Source: Pseudobacteroides cellulosolvens ATCC 35603 = DSM 2933 (lineage in GTDB: Bacteria; Bacillota; Clostridia; Acetivibrionales; DSM-2933). Taken from it: a stretch of DNA of 64,000 nt. The notes beneath the pieces were generated by a model. That model saw only the letters and a program-made list of their open reading frames with translations, ran no database searches and had not been told where the DNA came from. The stretch spans positions 2,585,501 through 2,649,500 of the forward strand of contig NZ_LGTC01000001.1 in the NCBI RefSeq assembly GCF_001262605.1, written 5' to 3'. Both the position numbers and the translations under genes were made by a program. Each line of letters begins with the position of its first letter. Positions within the stretch are counted from its first letter, which is position 1. This document shows positions 17,056-25,022 of the stretch, piece after piece.

Positions 17056-17416
17056 CATCATTAGAACTAACATCAAAAAATCCTACACCATGCTGTTTCG
17101 CGAGTTGTTTCATTTTTTCATATGCCTCTTTTGCCAATGACCAAGAAAATGCAGCATAGATTACATCTCTTCCTATACAATAATCCGTCAAACGATTTTC
17201 TAACTCCTCATTTTCTTCCAGTTCATCATCAGATGGAGCATCTATCCCATTCATAGGTGGAAAAATTCTCTTCATTGATTGATACCAATTCTGGAGTGCA
17301 GATGAAGAAACAGAAGGTGATTGATAATCATGATCTTCACTCCACTCAATCTGAATTTCATACCACTTCATAAATTCCGCCTTTGTTCTTGGAGCCTTTG
17401 TTTTTTCAAAAACCAT
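17018..17416 (-). CDS. hypothetical protein, immunity-like
   Basis: 132 residues from the ATG at 17416, selected for its AAAGGAG site; the longer frame starts at a weak codon. It contains FPPMNG, SDDELEENEELE, YCIGRDVIYAAFSWSLAKEA and GVGFFDVSSNDGDIILPNG, a pattern I associate with widespread orphan proteins near contact-dependent toxin loci. No catalytic motif is seen. Function inferred only from style and neighbours. Confidence 0.6.
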   Translation of the reverse strand: MVFEKTKAPRTKAEFMKWYEIQIEWSEDHDYQSPSVSSSALQNWYQSMKRIFPPMNGIDAPSDDELEENEELENRLTDYCIGRDVIYAAFSWSLAKEAYEKMKQLAKQHGVGFFDVSSNDGDIILPNGTKIV

Positions 17417-17536
17417 TAAATCATAACTCCTTTCTTTCCTCCAAAAAATGATGTTTAGCGAATCGCCACACAAGAGATTTTCAATGTTATTAACTTCTAA
17501 TAAAGCACTATACCATTTCTTCCTTTTCCAAATTCC

Positions 17537-18067
17537 TCATAAATACTTATTAAAAATACTATAGTCCCTAGATATCTCATCTATTTCAAGTTTAAATTCG
17601 TTTGTAATTTCTTTTCTTTGATTCTCTTCTATTGTTTTTAAATAATCAGAGTTTTCATAGTCATTTAACATCATATAAAAATACTCACATTCATGTTTTG
17701 CACTATCCGAACCATCAGTAAATTGACCAGCCTTTAAAAGAAAAGATTCCCAGGTTATTTTTCCCCGTTCATATGAAAGAAAAAGACAAGCCACATAAAG
17801 ATCATCAATATCTTTGAATTTTATACACGGTTCAGAATAAATAAATTCACATACAACATTATACGCTTCATGAACATCTCTTTTTAATGATAATTCAATA
17901 ATCCAGTATGGAGGCTTTTCAAAAGTCTCTATAATTTCGTCACACCATCGAGAGTAATGCTGATAAGATATTAAGCCTGTATCCAGCATAATACATAGCT
18001 TTCTGGCAAATTCTTTACTTAAGCAATATTCCAACAAAAAGACCCCCACCCTTACGCTTTTCATCAA
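17537..18067 (-). CDS. hypothetical helical protein
   Basis: A 176-residue helical protein, 77 nt downstream of the radical-SAM gene. Aromatic-rich helices (YQHYSRWCDEIIETF, ACLFLSYERGKITWESFLL) suggest a soluble immunity-type protein. No family recognised. Confidence 0.55.
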   Translation of the reverse strand: MMKSVRVGVFLLEYCLSKEFARKLCIMLDTGLISYQHYSRWCDEIIETFEKPPYWIIELSLKRDVHEAYNVVCEFIYSEPCIKFKDIDDLYVACLFLSYERGKITWESFLLKAGQFTDGSDSAKHECEYFYMMLNDYENSDYLKTIEENQRKEITNEFKLEIDEISRDYSIFNKYL

Positions 18068-18144
18068 AAGATTAAAAGTCCTGCACTCCTAACTTCCCTA
18101 CCAAATTTGTCTATCAATAATATAACAACCTTTAAATCCCCAGC

Positions 18145-18897
18145 TTATCCATACGATTCCTTCCCATCCTGATTTGTCAACAAATACGGACATCTTTCCA
18201 CTAATATTTCCTTATCATCACTATCTGCAAACGAACACATTGTAACCGAAGAATCAGCGTTTAAACTTAGCAAATTGCCATTCCTGCTGCATGGAGTACT
18301 TGTTATAATAGTTTTCAGGCATTCATCAACAAAAACCTTTCCCGGAAACATCATTTTAATAACCTTTATTATAGTAATGGCATCCTTTAATTCATAAGGT
18401 ATGTAATACTTTTTAGGAATTAAAAAATGAAACTGTTCAAAACAATCTTGGTACTTCTTAAAAAAGACCATTACATCCCTTAATGTTGGAAGTTCATTCA
18501 TTAAAAAATTCATCCCAATTTTTATATTCTTCTTTCTTCTTAACTCATCGATAATTGCTCTAATGTCTACTTTATTAAGGTTAGAAGTATTTAGTGATAA
18601 TGCTATGTAGTCAATATTTTTGATGATACTCTCTAAAGACATAATGCAATCCGGCTGCAAGGTTACAGATACCTCAGCCTGGCTATGTGCTCTTTCAAGT
18701 AATTTCCCGAATAAATCAAGAGAAAATCCACTATTGTAGGCAAAAGTAACTATACTTGGATTATGGTTCTCAATCAACTCAGACATCTTTTGATATAATT
18801 GATTAAATGGTGCTTCTCCTGTCTTCTGAGATAAGTAGCAATATATGCACCGATTCTCCTTACTGCATCTATTTGTTGGTGTTACAGATAGTATCAT
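18145..18897 (-). CDS. radical SAM protein with CX5CX2C motif
   Basis: A 250-residue protein with an N-terminal cluster motif C11-X5-C17-X2-C20 in place of the usual CX3CX2C, followed by a TIM-barrel-like pattern (IVTFAYNSGFSLDLF, VSVTLQPDCI, IDYIALSLNTSN, IGMNFLMNELP). C-terminal cysteines (CSRNG, MCSFAD, ERCPYL) may bind an auxiliary iron-sulfur cluster, as in SPASM/twitch enzymes. Its ATG overlaps the preceding stop (ATGA), so it is the last gene of the ATP-grasp operon. Substrate unknown; peptide modification is plausible. Confidence 0.75.
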   Translation of the reverse strand: MILSVTPTNRCSKENRCIYCYLSQKTGEAPFNQLYQKMSELIENHNPSIVTFAYNSGFSLDLFGKLLERAHSQAEVSVTLQPDCIMSLESIIKNIDYIALSLNTSNLNKVDIRAIIDELRRKKNIKIGMNFLMNELPTLRDVMVFFKKYQDCFEQFHFLIPKKYYIPYELKDAITIIKVIKMMFPGKVFVDECLKTIITSTPCSRNGNLLSLNADSSVTMCSFADSDDKEILVERCPYLLTNQDGKESYG

Positions 18898-19580
18898 AGT
18901 TTTTTCCCCAGTCTTTCTTTCTCAGGGTTTTCTTTATAATCAAAATAACCATCCAGTCTTCCTCCGTCAAATGGTTTTATTTTCGCATTATAATTTCTTT
19001 CTGCCCATTCATAAAACGGATACGTATACTGATCATAGTGTTCTGCATTGAAATACCAGCCTAATTCATCATCATATCCATTAGAACCATAACAAAGTGT
19101 GGTTACATATGTACCACTTCCAATTTTTATATTGAGTTCAAAGACTTCATCAAAGTTTATTACCCCAATTAAATCTTTGGATTGTGAATAGCCTGGTGTT
19201 AAAGTAATTATTCTATTTATCAAATTTCTAGCAAGGGAGCTGGAAGCAACAAATTCACTTTCATCATATCTTTGGATTTGGCATTTTTCGATGCTTTCAA
19301 TAATCATCTCTAAATAGACTTTATCTTTACTCTTTGCAATCCAGTATTCATAATGCTGAGCGTTGTTAATACTAACATTAAAAGGTATATCATCTGATTC
19401 AATATTAAAACAACTATTTTCATTAAAGAAAAATTCCTTTTCCCATGATACTTTAATTTCAAAATAAAGTTCAACATCGTATTCCTTAACTAAAAAAGCT
19501 AGGATATTTCGAACTTCTTTGTCGTCATGAATATTGAAATCAGCTATTAATTCACTGCAGTTAACTTGAAATGGCCTCAT
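18894..19580 (-). CDS. hypothetical protein, tandem paralogue B
   Basis: A 228-residue paralogue of the next gene upstream, sharing PFQVNCSELIADF near the N-terminus, YGSNGYDDELGWYF and a FYEWAERNYNAKI-PFDGG C-terminal block. AGGTAAG precedes the ATG. It overlaps the radical-SAM start by 4 nt. Family unrecognised; tandem duplication within a modification-enzyme operon suggests a substrate-binding or partner role. Confidence 0.65.
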   Translation of the reverse strand: MRPFQVNCSELIADFNIHDDKEVRNILAFLVKEYDVELYFEIKVSWEKEFFFNENSCFNIESDDIPFNVSINNAQHYEYWIAKSKDKVYLEMIIESIEKCQIQRYDESEFVASSSLARNLINRIITLTPGYSQSKDLIGVINFDEVFELNIKIGSGTYVTTLCYGSNGYDDELGWYFNAEHYDQYTYPFYEWAERNYNAKIKPFDGGRLDGYFDYKENPEKERLGKKL

Positions 19581-19595
19581 ATCTTACCTCCAACA

Positions 19596-20276
19596 CTAAT
19601 ATTCCAAACTTTGTCTATTTGGATTTTTTAGGAATTCATCATATCCACTTCCCCCACCAAAAGCTCTTATTTTGGCATTATGCTCCTTTTCAGCCCATTC
19701 AAAGAATGGAAAATTCATTTTATCATGGGATTCACATGCAAAATACCATCCCAACAAGTCATCATATCCATTGGAACCATATCGAAGTGAAGTAAGACTG
19801 GATCCATTACCAATCTTTATGTCAACATCAAAAATCTCATCAATATTTACCTGGTTAATTAACTTATTCTCAATCTCAGTATGATACCTCGGGAGTAATG
19901 TAATTATTTTGTCTCTCAATTCTCTTGCAACTGAATTTGAGCCCCTACTAACAACTTCCCCGTCACTAATAAAACTACATCTTTCAATACCACTAATTAA
20001 CTTTTTTACATCCGCTTTATTCTTCGGCCTTGCAGTCCAGCATTCGTCGAAAGTTCCTGTACTTACACTTACTTTAAAAGATATCTCATTTACTTCGATA
20101 TCAAAATAAATGTTATTGAAAAAACAGAATTCCTTTCTATCATCTATTATAATTTCAAAATAAATGCCAATATCATATTCTTCAGCCAAAAACATTATCA
20201 AATCTCTCACATCATTATCTTCATGTATTCCGAAATCAGCAATTAATTCACTGCAATTTACTTGAAAAGGCTTCAT
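19596..20276 (-). CDS. hypothetical protein, tandem paralogue A
   Basis: 226 residues from the ATG at 20276, preceded by TGGAGGTC; an ATG at 20294 is also in frame and overlaps the stop of the 29-aa peptide gene. The motifs are the same as in paralogue B. The pair is 15 nt apart, consistent with recent duplication and continuous translation. Confidence 0.65.
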   Translation of the reverse strand: MKPFQVNCSELIADFGIHEDNDVRDLIMFLAEEYDIGIYFEIIIDDRKEFCFFNNIYFDIEVNEISFKVSVSTGTFDECWTARPKNKADVKKLISGIERCSFISDGEVVSRGSNSVARELRDKIITLLPRYHTEIENKLINQVNIDEIFDVDIKIGNGSSLTSLRYGSNGYDDLLGWYFACESHDKMNFPFFEWAEKEHNAKIRAFGGGSGYDEFLKNPNRQSLEY

Positions 20277-20290
20277 TTCTAGACCTCCAT

Positions 20291-20380
20291 TCAAAAAACA
20301 ATCACTTTTTGATGCAATTCTCTTATCCCAGCAAATGATTTAGTATTTTCATTAAATTTAATTTCCTTTACTTTACTCAT
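20291..20380 (-). CDS. 29-aa peptide in ATP-grasp operon
   Basis: The ATG at 20380 overlaps the ATP-grasp stop (TAATG). The frame of 29 codons ends in a TGA that abuts the first possible ATG of paralogue A. The peptide begins MSKVKEIKF and contains a central FAGIREL. Tight coupling on both sides suggests it is translated. It may be a precursor peptide or the remnant of a larger gene. Confidence 0.45.
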   Translation of the reverse strand: MSKVKEIKFNENTKSFAGIRELHQKVIVF

Positions 20381-21225
20381 TATGAAAGCTCCATTTCAAT
20401 AATCTTTTGCCACATGTATATGGGAGAAACTCCAGCATATCCGCTTTCTTGAGCATCATTGACTTCAATAACAATCCATTTACCTTCTTCTGTTTTTGCA
20501 ATGTCTACTACAAGGAAAGTGACATTCAAACGTTTTGCTACTGTTACTGCCAGCAATGTAACCTTTTCCATCTCTTCATCCGAAATTCCATATTGTATTC
20601 CTTCCCACCAATATCTGCCCACGCCAACCACATGATTCTTCCAAAGAAAAACGCGAAATTCCATACTGCTCTGTATTCTGTCAGGTACATTGTCCTCAAC
20701 AAGCTCAAGTTTAACATACTCTCTGCACACAATAGGCTGCCAATGAAGTATTGGGTCTTCCCTCCACAGTTCAAGCAACTCTTGAAACTGATCAGGCCCC
20801 TTTATAATTGAAAGTGCCTTTTTATGCCTATTTGTCTGATGTGCTCCTTTTACAAATATTGGCCAGCCCATATCGGATTCTACTTGTTCAACAGTTGGTA
20901 AATTATCATACCACCTGCTGTTTGGTGTCAGGTCTTTTATTAAAGGATACCAACCTGGAAGCATCGTGCACAGATTAAATTCTTCAGGAGTATGTATCAG
21001 ATTAATTTCCTGTTCCTTCATTGTATCGTACAGCTTATGATAATCAGTAACTGCCCCTATCCTTAAAACAACAGGTAATTCAACTTCAGCAAATATTGAT
21101 CTACATTCTAAAAAATCACGAAAGTTGAAATCATAAATCCGTATTCCTGTCTTTTTTATAATTATTGGAAGGGTCCCTTGTAACATTAAAAAATCATCAA
21201 ATAGAAATTCACCAAAGTTATACAT
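20380..21225 (-). CDS. ATP-grasp protein (R2K/DUF4343 type)
   Basis: 281 residues from the ATG at 21225, which has TTAGGAGTAA upstream. ATP-grasp features are the lysine in WPIFVKGAH, SMEFRVFLWKNHVVGVGRYW and the C-terminal VVDIAKTEEGKWIVIEVNDA metal-binding block. R2K ATP-grasps are proposed to add amino acids or tags to peptides. It heads an operon with a 29-aa peptide, two paralogues and a radical-SAM gene. No promoter is firmly identified upstream. Confidence 0.75.
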   Translation of the reverse strand: MYNFGEFLFDDFLMLQGTLPIIIKKTGIRIYDFNFRDFLECRSIFAEVELPVVLRIGAVTDYHKLYDTMKEQEINLIHTPEEFNLCTMLPGWYPLIKDLTPNSRWYDNLPTVEQVESDMGWPIFVKGAHQTNRHKKALSIIKGPDQFQELLELWREDPILHWQPIVCREYVKLELVEDNVPDRIQSSMEFRVFLWKNHVVGVGRYWWEGIQYGISDEEMEKVTLLAVTVAKRLNVTFLVVDIAKTEEGKWIVIEVNDAQESGYAGVSPIYMWQKIIEMELS

Positions 21226-21476
21226 ATTTACTCCTAACACGGTTTTTTGTAGACTTTTAAAAAACAGCTCTATAGATATTATAATTCATCCCATTTAACA
21301 ACCTTATTAAGGACCTGCTGTAAATGTTCCAATGCTTGCTTTTTATTTATTGACGTTCTCATTATAACTAGGATTATTCGCCTATTTCATTACTTGCATT
21401 TTATCACTTGAAGTTCCTAATTTCAATTATTGGTAAGAAAAATGCCCGGCTGCAAAAGTATTCCCGGCATTACCAA

Positions 21477-22961
21477 CACGGTAAAAGTATGAATGAACAT
21501 TTTGCCATGGGATAATTTACAGCTAAACCCTACAATACAGATGTAGTAAGCTATTGTTCATAGAGAATAATATAAGTGAGGTTAATACTATGAACAGGAA
21601 GCAATTATATATGGGAAGTTTTTTTGATCACTTTATGATAATATATGATCCCAGACAAGATGGGAAAGTTCAGCATAAATTAATGGATATTTTGTTCATT
21701 GCTGTAGCAGCAACAGTATGTAGGTGTGATGAGTGGGCTGAAATGGAAGATTGGGCAATTGCAAAAGAGGAATGGCTGAGGCAATATATAGAGTTGCCAA
21801 ATGGAATCCCCTCTTGGTATACGATAGAGCGGGTACTCGATGTTATTGACCCTAAACAGTTTGAGAAGTGTTTTAGTGAGTGGATGAAGGAAATTACTCA
21901 AATTGATAAGGGTACTGTAGTCGCGATTGATGGTAAGACAATGAGAGGGACTGCAGAGAAAAGCTCTGGAAAGAAAGCTGTTCACATTGTAAGTGCATGG
22001 TGCAGTAGTAATAAGCTTGTACTAGGACAAGTGAAAACAGATGAAAAGAGTAATGAGATTACCGCAATACCTGAACTTTTAGATATGCTCTTTATCAAAG
22101 GTGCTATTGTAACTATTGATGCAATGGGATGCCAGAAAGATATTGCAAGAAAAATTGTAAAAGAAAAGAAAGCTGACTATGTATTATCCCTTAAAGATAA
22201 CCATGAGATTCTAAAGGGAGAAGTAGAAGAGTACTTTAAAGATGCAGAGAAAGATATTTTTAAGGATGAAAAAATTTTGAAATACAGTACCCTGGAAAAA
22301 TGGCATGGGCGAATTGAAGAACGCTCGTATTATTATTCTACAGATATCAAGTGGATGGATGCAAAAAAGGATTGGGAAAAGCTTTCAGGTATTGGGATGG
22401 TAATACGCAGGTGTGAAATAAATGGTAAAAAAACAGAGGAAAGAGCCTATCATATCGCAAGTGTAAAAACAGCAGAAGATTATGCTAGAGGAGTAGGGTT
22501 ACATTGGGGAATTGAGAGTACACACTGGAGCCTTGACGTTACTTTTAGGGAGGATAACACTAGGACAAGAACGGGGTGTGCACCGCAGAATCTAGCCTTG
22601 CTAAAAAGGTTAGTTCTTAACATGGTTAAAAAAGATCAGGAAAGGTATCCTAAAAGAAGCCTGAAGAGAAGGAGATTTTTAGCTTCTCTATATGATGATT
22701 ACCTTGAATATATATTTTCAATAAATTTTAGATAAAAGAAAAGTGTATAGGCTACTGGGTATATCCTTAACCGGACTACCTGGTTAATATAGCGGTAAAT
22801 GGTATAGGGACATTCCGGGCGTTTCCAGTACCACATCATAGCAATACCGGAATTCATTTCTTACAATGACCATCCTGCCTTAATAAAATGCTGAAAAGGC
22901 ATTTTTTAAAAAACTCTTTAAAAAGAGTATAGGTAGATAGTGGGTTCATGCTTTTACCGTA
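21477..22961 (+). mobile_element. ISAs1-family insertion sequence with 10-bp target duplication
   Basis: Ends are CACGGTAAAAGTATGAA (left) and, reverse complemented, TACGGTAAAAGCATGAA (right). The flanks 21467-21476 and 22962-22971 are both GCATTACCAA, a perfect 10-bp target site duplication. Length is 1485 bp. The intact target duplication suggests recent insertion. Confidence 0.93.
21590..22735 (+). CDS. ISAs1 family transposase
   Basis: 381 residues from the ATG at 21590, which follows GTGAGGTT. It has the N-terminal DDE_Tnp_1-associated region (DPRQDGKVQHKLMDILFIAV) and catalytic segments AIDGKTMRG, TIDAMGCQKDIA and LKDNHEIL, ending in HWGIESTHWSLDVTFREDNTR. The reading frame is intact, so the element may be active. 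Confidence 0.93.
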   Translation: MNRKQLYMGSFFDHFMIIYDPRQDGKVQHKLMDILFIAVAATVCRCDEWAEMEDWAIAKEEWLRQYIELPNGIPSWYTIERVLDVIDPKQFEKCFSEWMKEITQIDKGTVVAIDGKTMRGTAEKSSGKKAVHIVSAWCSSNKLVLGQVKTDEKSNEITAIPELLDMLFIKGAIVTIDAMGCQKDIARKIVKEKKADYVLSLKDNHEILKGEVEEYFKDAEKDIFKDEKILKYSTLEKWHGRIEERSYYYSTDIKWMDAKKDWEKLSGIGMVIRRCEINGKKTEERAYHIASVKTAEDYARGVGLHWGIESTHWSLDVTFREDNTRTRTGCAPQNLALLKRLVLNMVKKDQERYPKRSLKRRRFLASLYDDYLEYIFSINFR

Positions 22962-23069
22962 GCATTACCAAGGCTATTTATAGAATATTAACTAAAAAAA
23001 TGATAAACTAATCGTATCTAAAAAATTTATTATTATTATTTATTTAATTCTCTTAAGGAGTATTTATAA

Positions 23070-23594
23070 GTGGAAAATCAACTGTATTACAATATTCAAG
23101 GCTATTTACAGGCATTTGAGCAATTGAATACTTTTACTAATCACGGTAGCTACTATTCATTCAATTATATTAGCTATGATACAGATATAGTCTTAAGTAT
23201 TAAAAGACACTTACGAGAAGAAAATGTGAAATTAATGGAACAGATGCCCGGTTCTATAAATGACTTTAATGAGGATATTGTTTTGGAGTTCAAACAAGAG
23301 AACAACTGGGAAGCCTTATTAATTAATGACCTAGAGCAGTTTTTTCTTGAAGTTTTTTATGAAGAATATATAGAGAAACATAAATCTGCACATGAGAAAA
23401 GAAAAAGTTGTGTTTCAAACTTTATTAAATTACTTAAAGAATTTTTCGCCGATAACCTAGAGAATGTATGGTGTTCCGGTGCAGATAGCTATTACAGTAC
23501 ATTAACTCAATATTATCATGAATGTAGCGGTATAGATTATATTTTTAAAGCTAAAGACGGTATTTATTTACTGCATTTAGGCATATGTGATTAA
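23070..23594 (+). CDS. hypothetical protein
   Basis: A 174-residue protein with a GTG start at 23070 after AAGGAGTATT. It is soluble, acidic and aromatic-rich, with no recognised motif. It is 52 nt upstream of the membrane-anchored DUF6273 gene. Confidence 0.6.
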   Translation: MENQLYYNIQGYLQAFEQLNTFTNHGSYYSFNYISYDTDIVLSIKRHLREENVKLMEQMPGSINDFNEDIVLEFKQENNWEALLINDLEQFFLEVFYEEYIEKHKSAHEKRKSCVSNFIKLLKEFFADNLENVWCSGADSYYSTLTQYYHECSGIDYIFKAKDGIYLLHLGICD

Positions 23595-23646
23595 TATGAT
23601 TTAGAGGGTAAGAAAAAACTTTTGTCATAGAAAGGAACATAAGAAA

Positions 23647-24651
23647 ATGGCAGACAAGATACCTTTTGATGATGACAGACAAGTTAATAATGAAGGGCTA
23701 AAGGATGATTATATACGAAACAATTCGAAAAGGGCAAAAAAACAAATTATAATTATATTTTGTTTCAGTACTGCGGTATTACTTATAGCATCCTTGATTG
23801 TATTATATTTTGTAAAAACATCTAAAGAAACAAATAGCGATGATTTTAATCCAGCAGCTGCTGTAAAATACATTACTCCTAAAAACACTATAGAAATATC
23901 CTCTTACACTTCAGCAACACCATCAGTTAAATTATCTGAGACAGGAACCTTAAAAGTTGGTGAATATGTTCAATTTGGTAAATACTATGAAGACCCAATC
24001 CTTTGGAAATGTGTAAAAATCGAAAATGACAAACCAATGCTTGTTTCAGAAAATATTCTATGTATGAAAGCTTATGATGCAGCTGAAAGCGGAACCGATA
24101 GTGTGGGTAGTAATCATGTAGAAAAGTATGGCAGTAACAAATGGCACAATTCAAATATCAGAGAATGGCTTAACGCAGTTAGCAATGTAAACTTTTCAAC
24201 ACAAGAACCTAATAAATTTGCAGTTATTTTGGGTAATGAATATGACAATGAACTTGGCTTTTTAAGTAATTTTAGTTCTTCAGAAATTGAATCTATTGAA
24301 CCAATGACGCATGAAGGTGTAACAGACAAAGTATACCTCCTTTCATCTGACGAATTGTCATTATTAGGTAATAATCCTACGAGAGAATTAACGGAAAAAG
24401 CTTTTCAATTATCATATTATATTTCAGAATTTAAGAAGAAAGGCATAGATATAGGCTTTACCAAGACTTGGGCATATTGGACAAGAACACCTTATCCTTC
24501 TGTTTCCTCTAATGTATATATTGTTGGAGGTATTGCAAATCTAGCTGCCAGTTCTGCTAATGCTAGTAATATTGGTGTTTTGCCTGCTTTAAACCTGAAA
24601 ACGGATAAATTTAAATATGGAAAGGGGACTAGAACTGAGCCATATAAATGA
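23647..24651 (+). CDS. membrane-anchored DUF6273 protein
   Basis: 334 residues. A basic cytoplasmic N-terminus is followed by one membrane segment (about 35-56, IIIIFCFSTAVLLIASLIVLY). The outer domain matches DUF6273 (LKVGEYVQFGKYYEDPILWKC, SNIREWLN, YWTRTPYPS, GVLPALNL), a fold related to formylglycine-enzyme-like surface domains. Likely a surface protein; function unknown. Confidence 0.75.
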   Translation: MADKIPFDDDRQVNNEGLKDDYIRNNSKRAKKQIIIIFCFSTAVLLIASLIVLYFVKTSKETNSDDFNPAAAVKYITPKNTIEISSYTSATPSVKLSETGTLKVGEYVQFGKYYEDPILWKCVKIENDKPMLVSENILCMKAYDAAESGTDSVGSNHVEKYGSNKWHNSNIREWLNAVSNVNFSTQEPNKFAVILGNEYDNELGFLSNFSSSEIESIEPMTHEGVTDKVYLLSSDELSLLGNNPTRELTEKAFQLSYYISEFKKKGIDIGFTKTWAYWTRTPYPSVSSNVYIVGGIANLAASSANASNIGVLPALNLKTDKFKYGKGTRTEPYK

Positions 24652-24862
24652 CCATACAACTGCATATCAATAGTTCAACATTATGTCTCCCGAACTGAAA
24701 TTTCACCCAATCAACGAACTTTTCAACTACATTATCATGTTTTTCAGTTGATGAAAAATCGTAGGCTCTATAATTTTCAATAGAACATTCACCAACTTTA
24801 TAATGAGTAAAGTGTGCAATCTTTTCTCCATATTCACAGAAAGTGACAGGGATGAAAATCAA
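24652..24862 (-). pseudogene. possible gene fragment
   Basis: A minus frame of about 70 codons with coding-like composition (YGEKIAHFTHYKVGECS, VDWVKFQFGRHNV) but only a TTG start with no clear ribosome site. It is convergent with the DUF6273 gene. It may be a remnant or chance. Confidence 0.3.
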
Positions 24863-25022
24863 TACTTTTTATATAGGAGTTAAGGAATTTTAAGTATAAA
24901 AATTTCAGCTAACATCTGGTATACTTAATATTAAGAGTAAGTTAAATGTGTACCAAATATATTTGATTTATGAAACCTAATTACAGGTTACTACTTTAAA
25001 AAATAAAGGAATAGGTGTAAAG

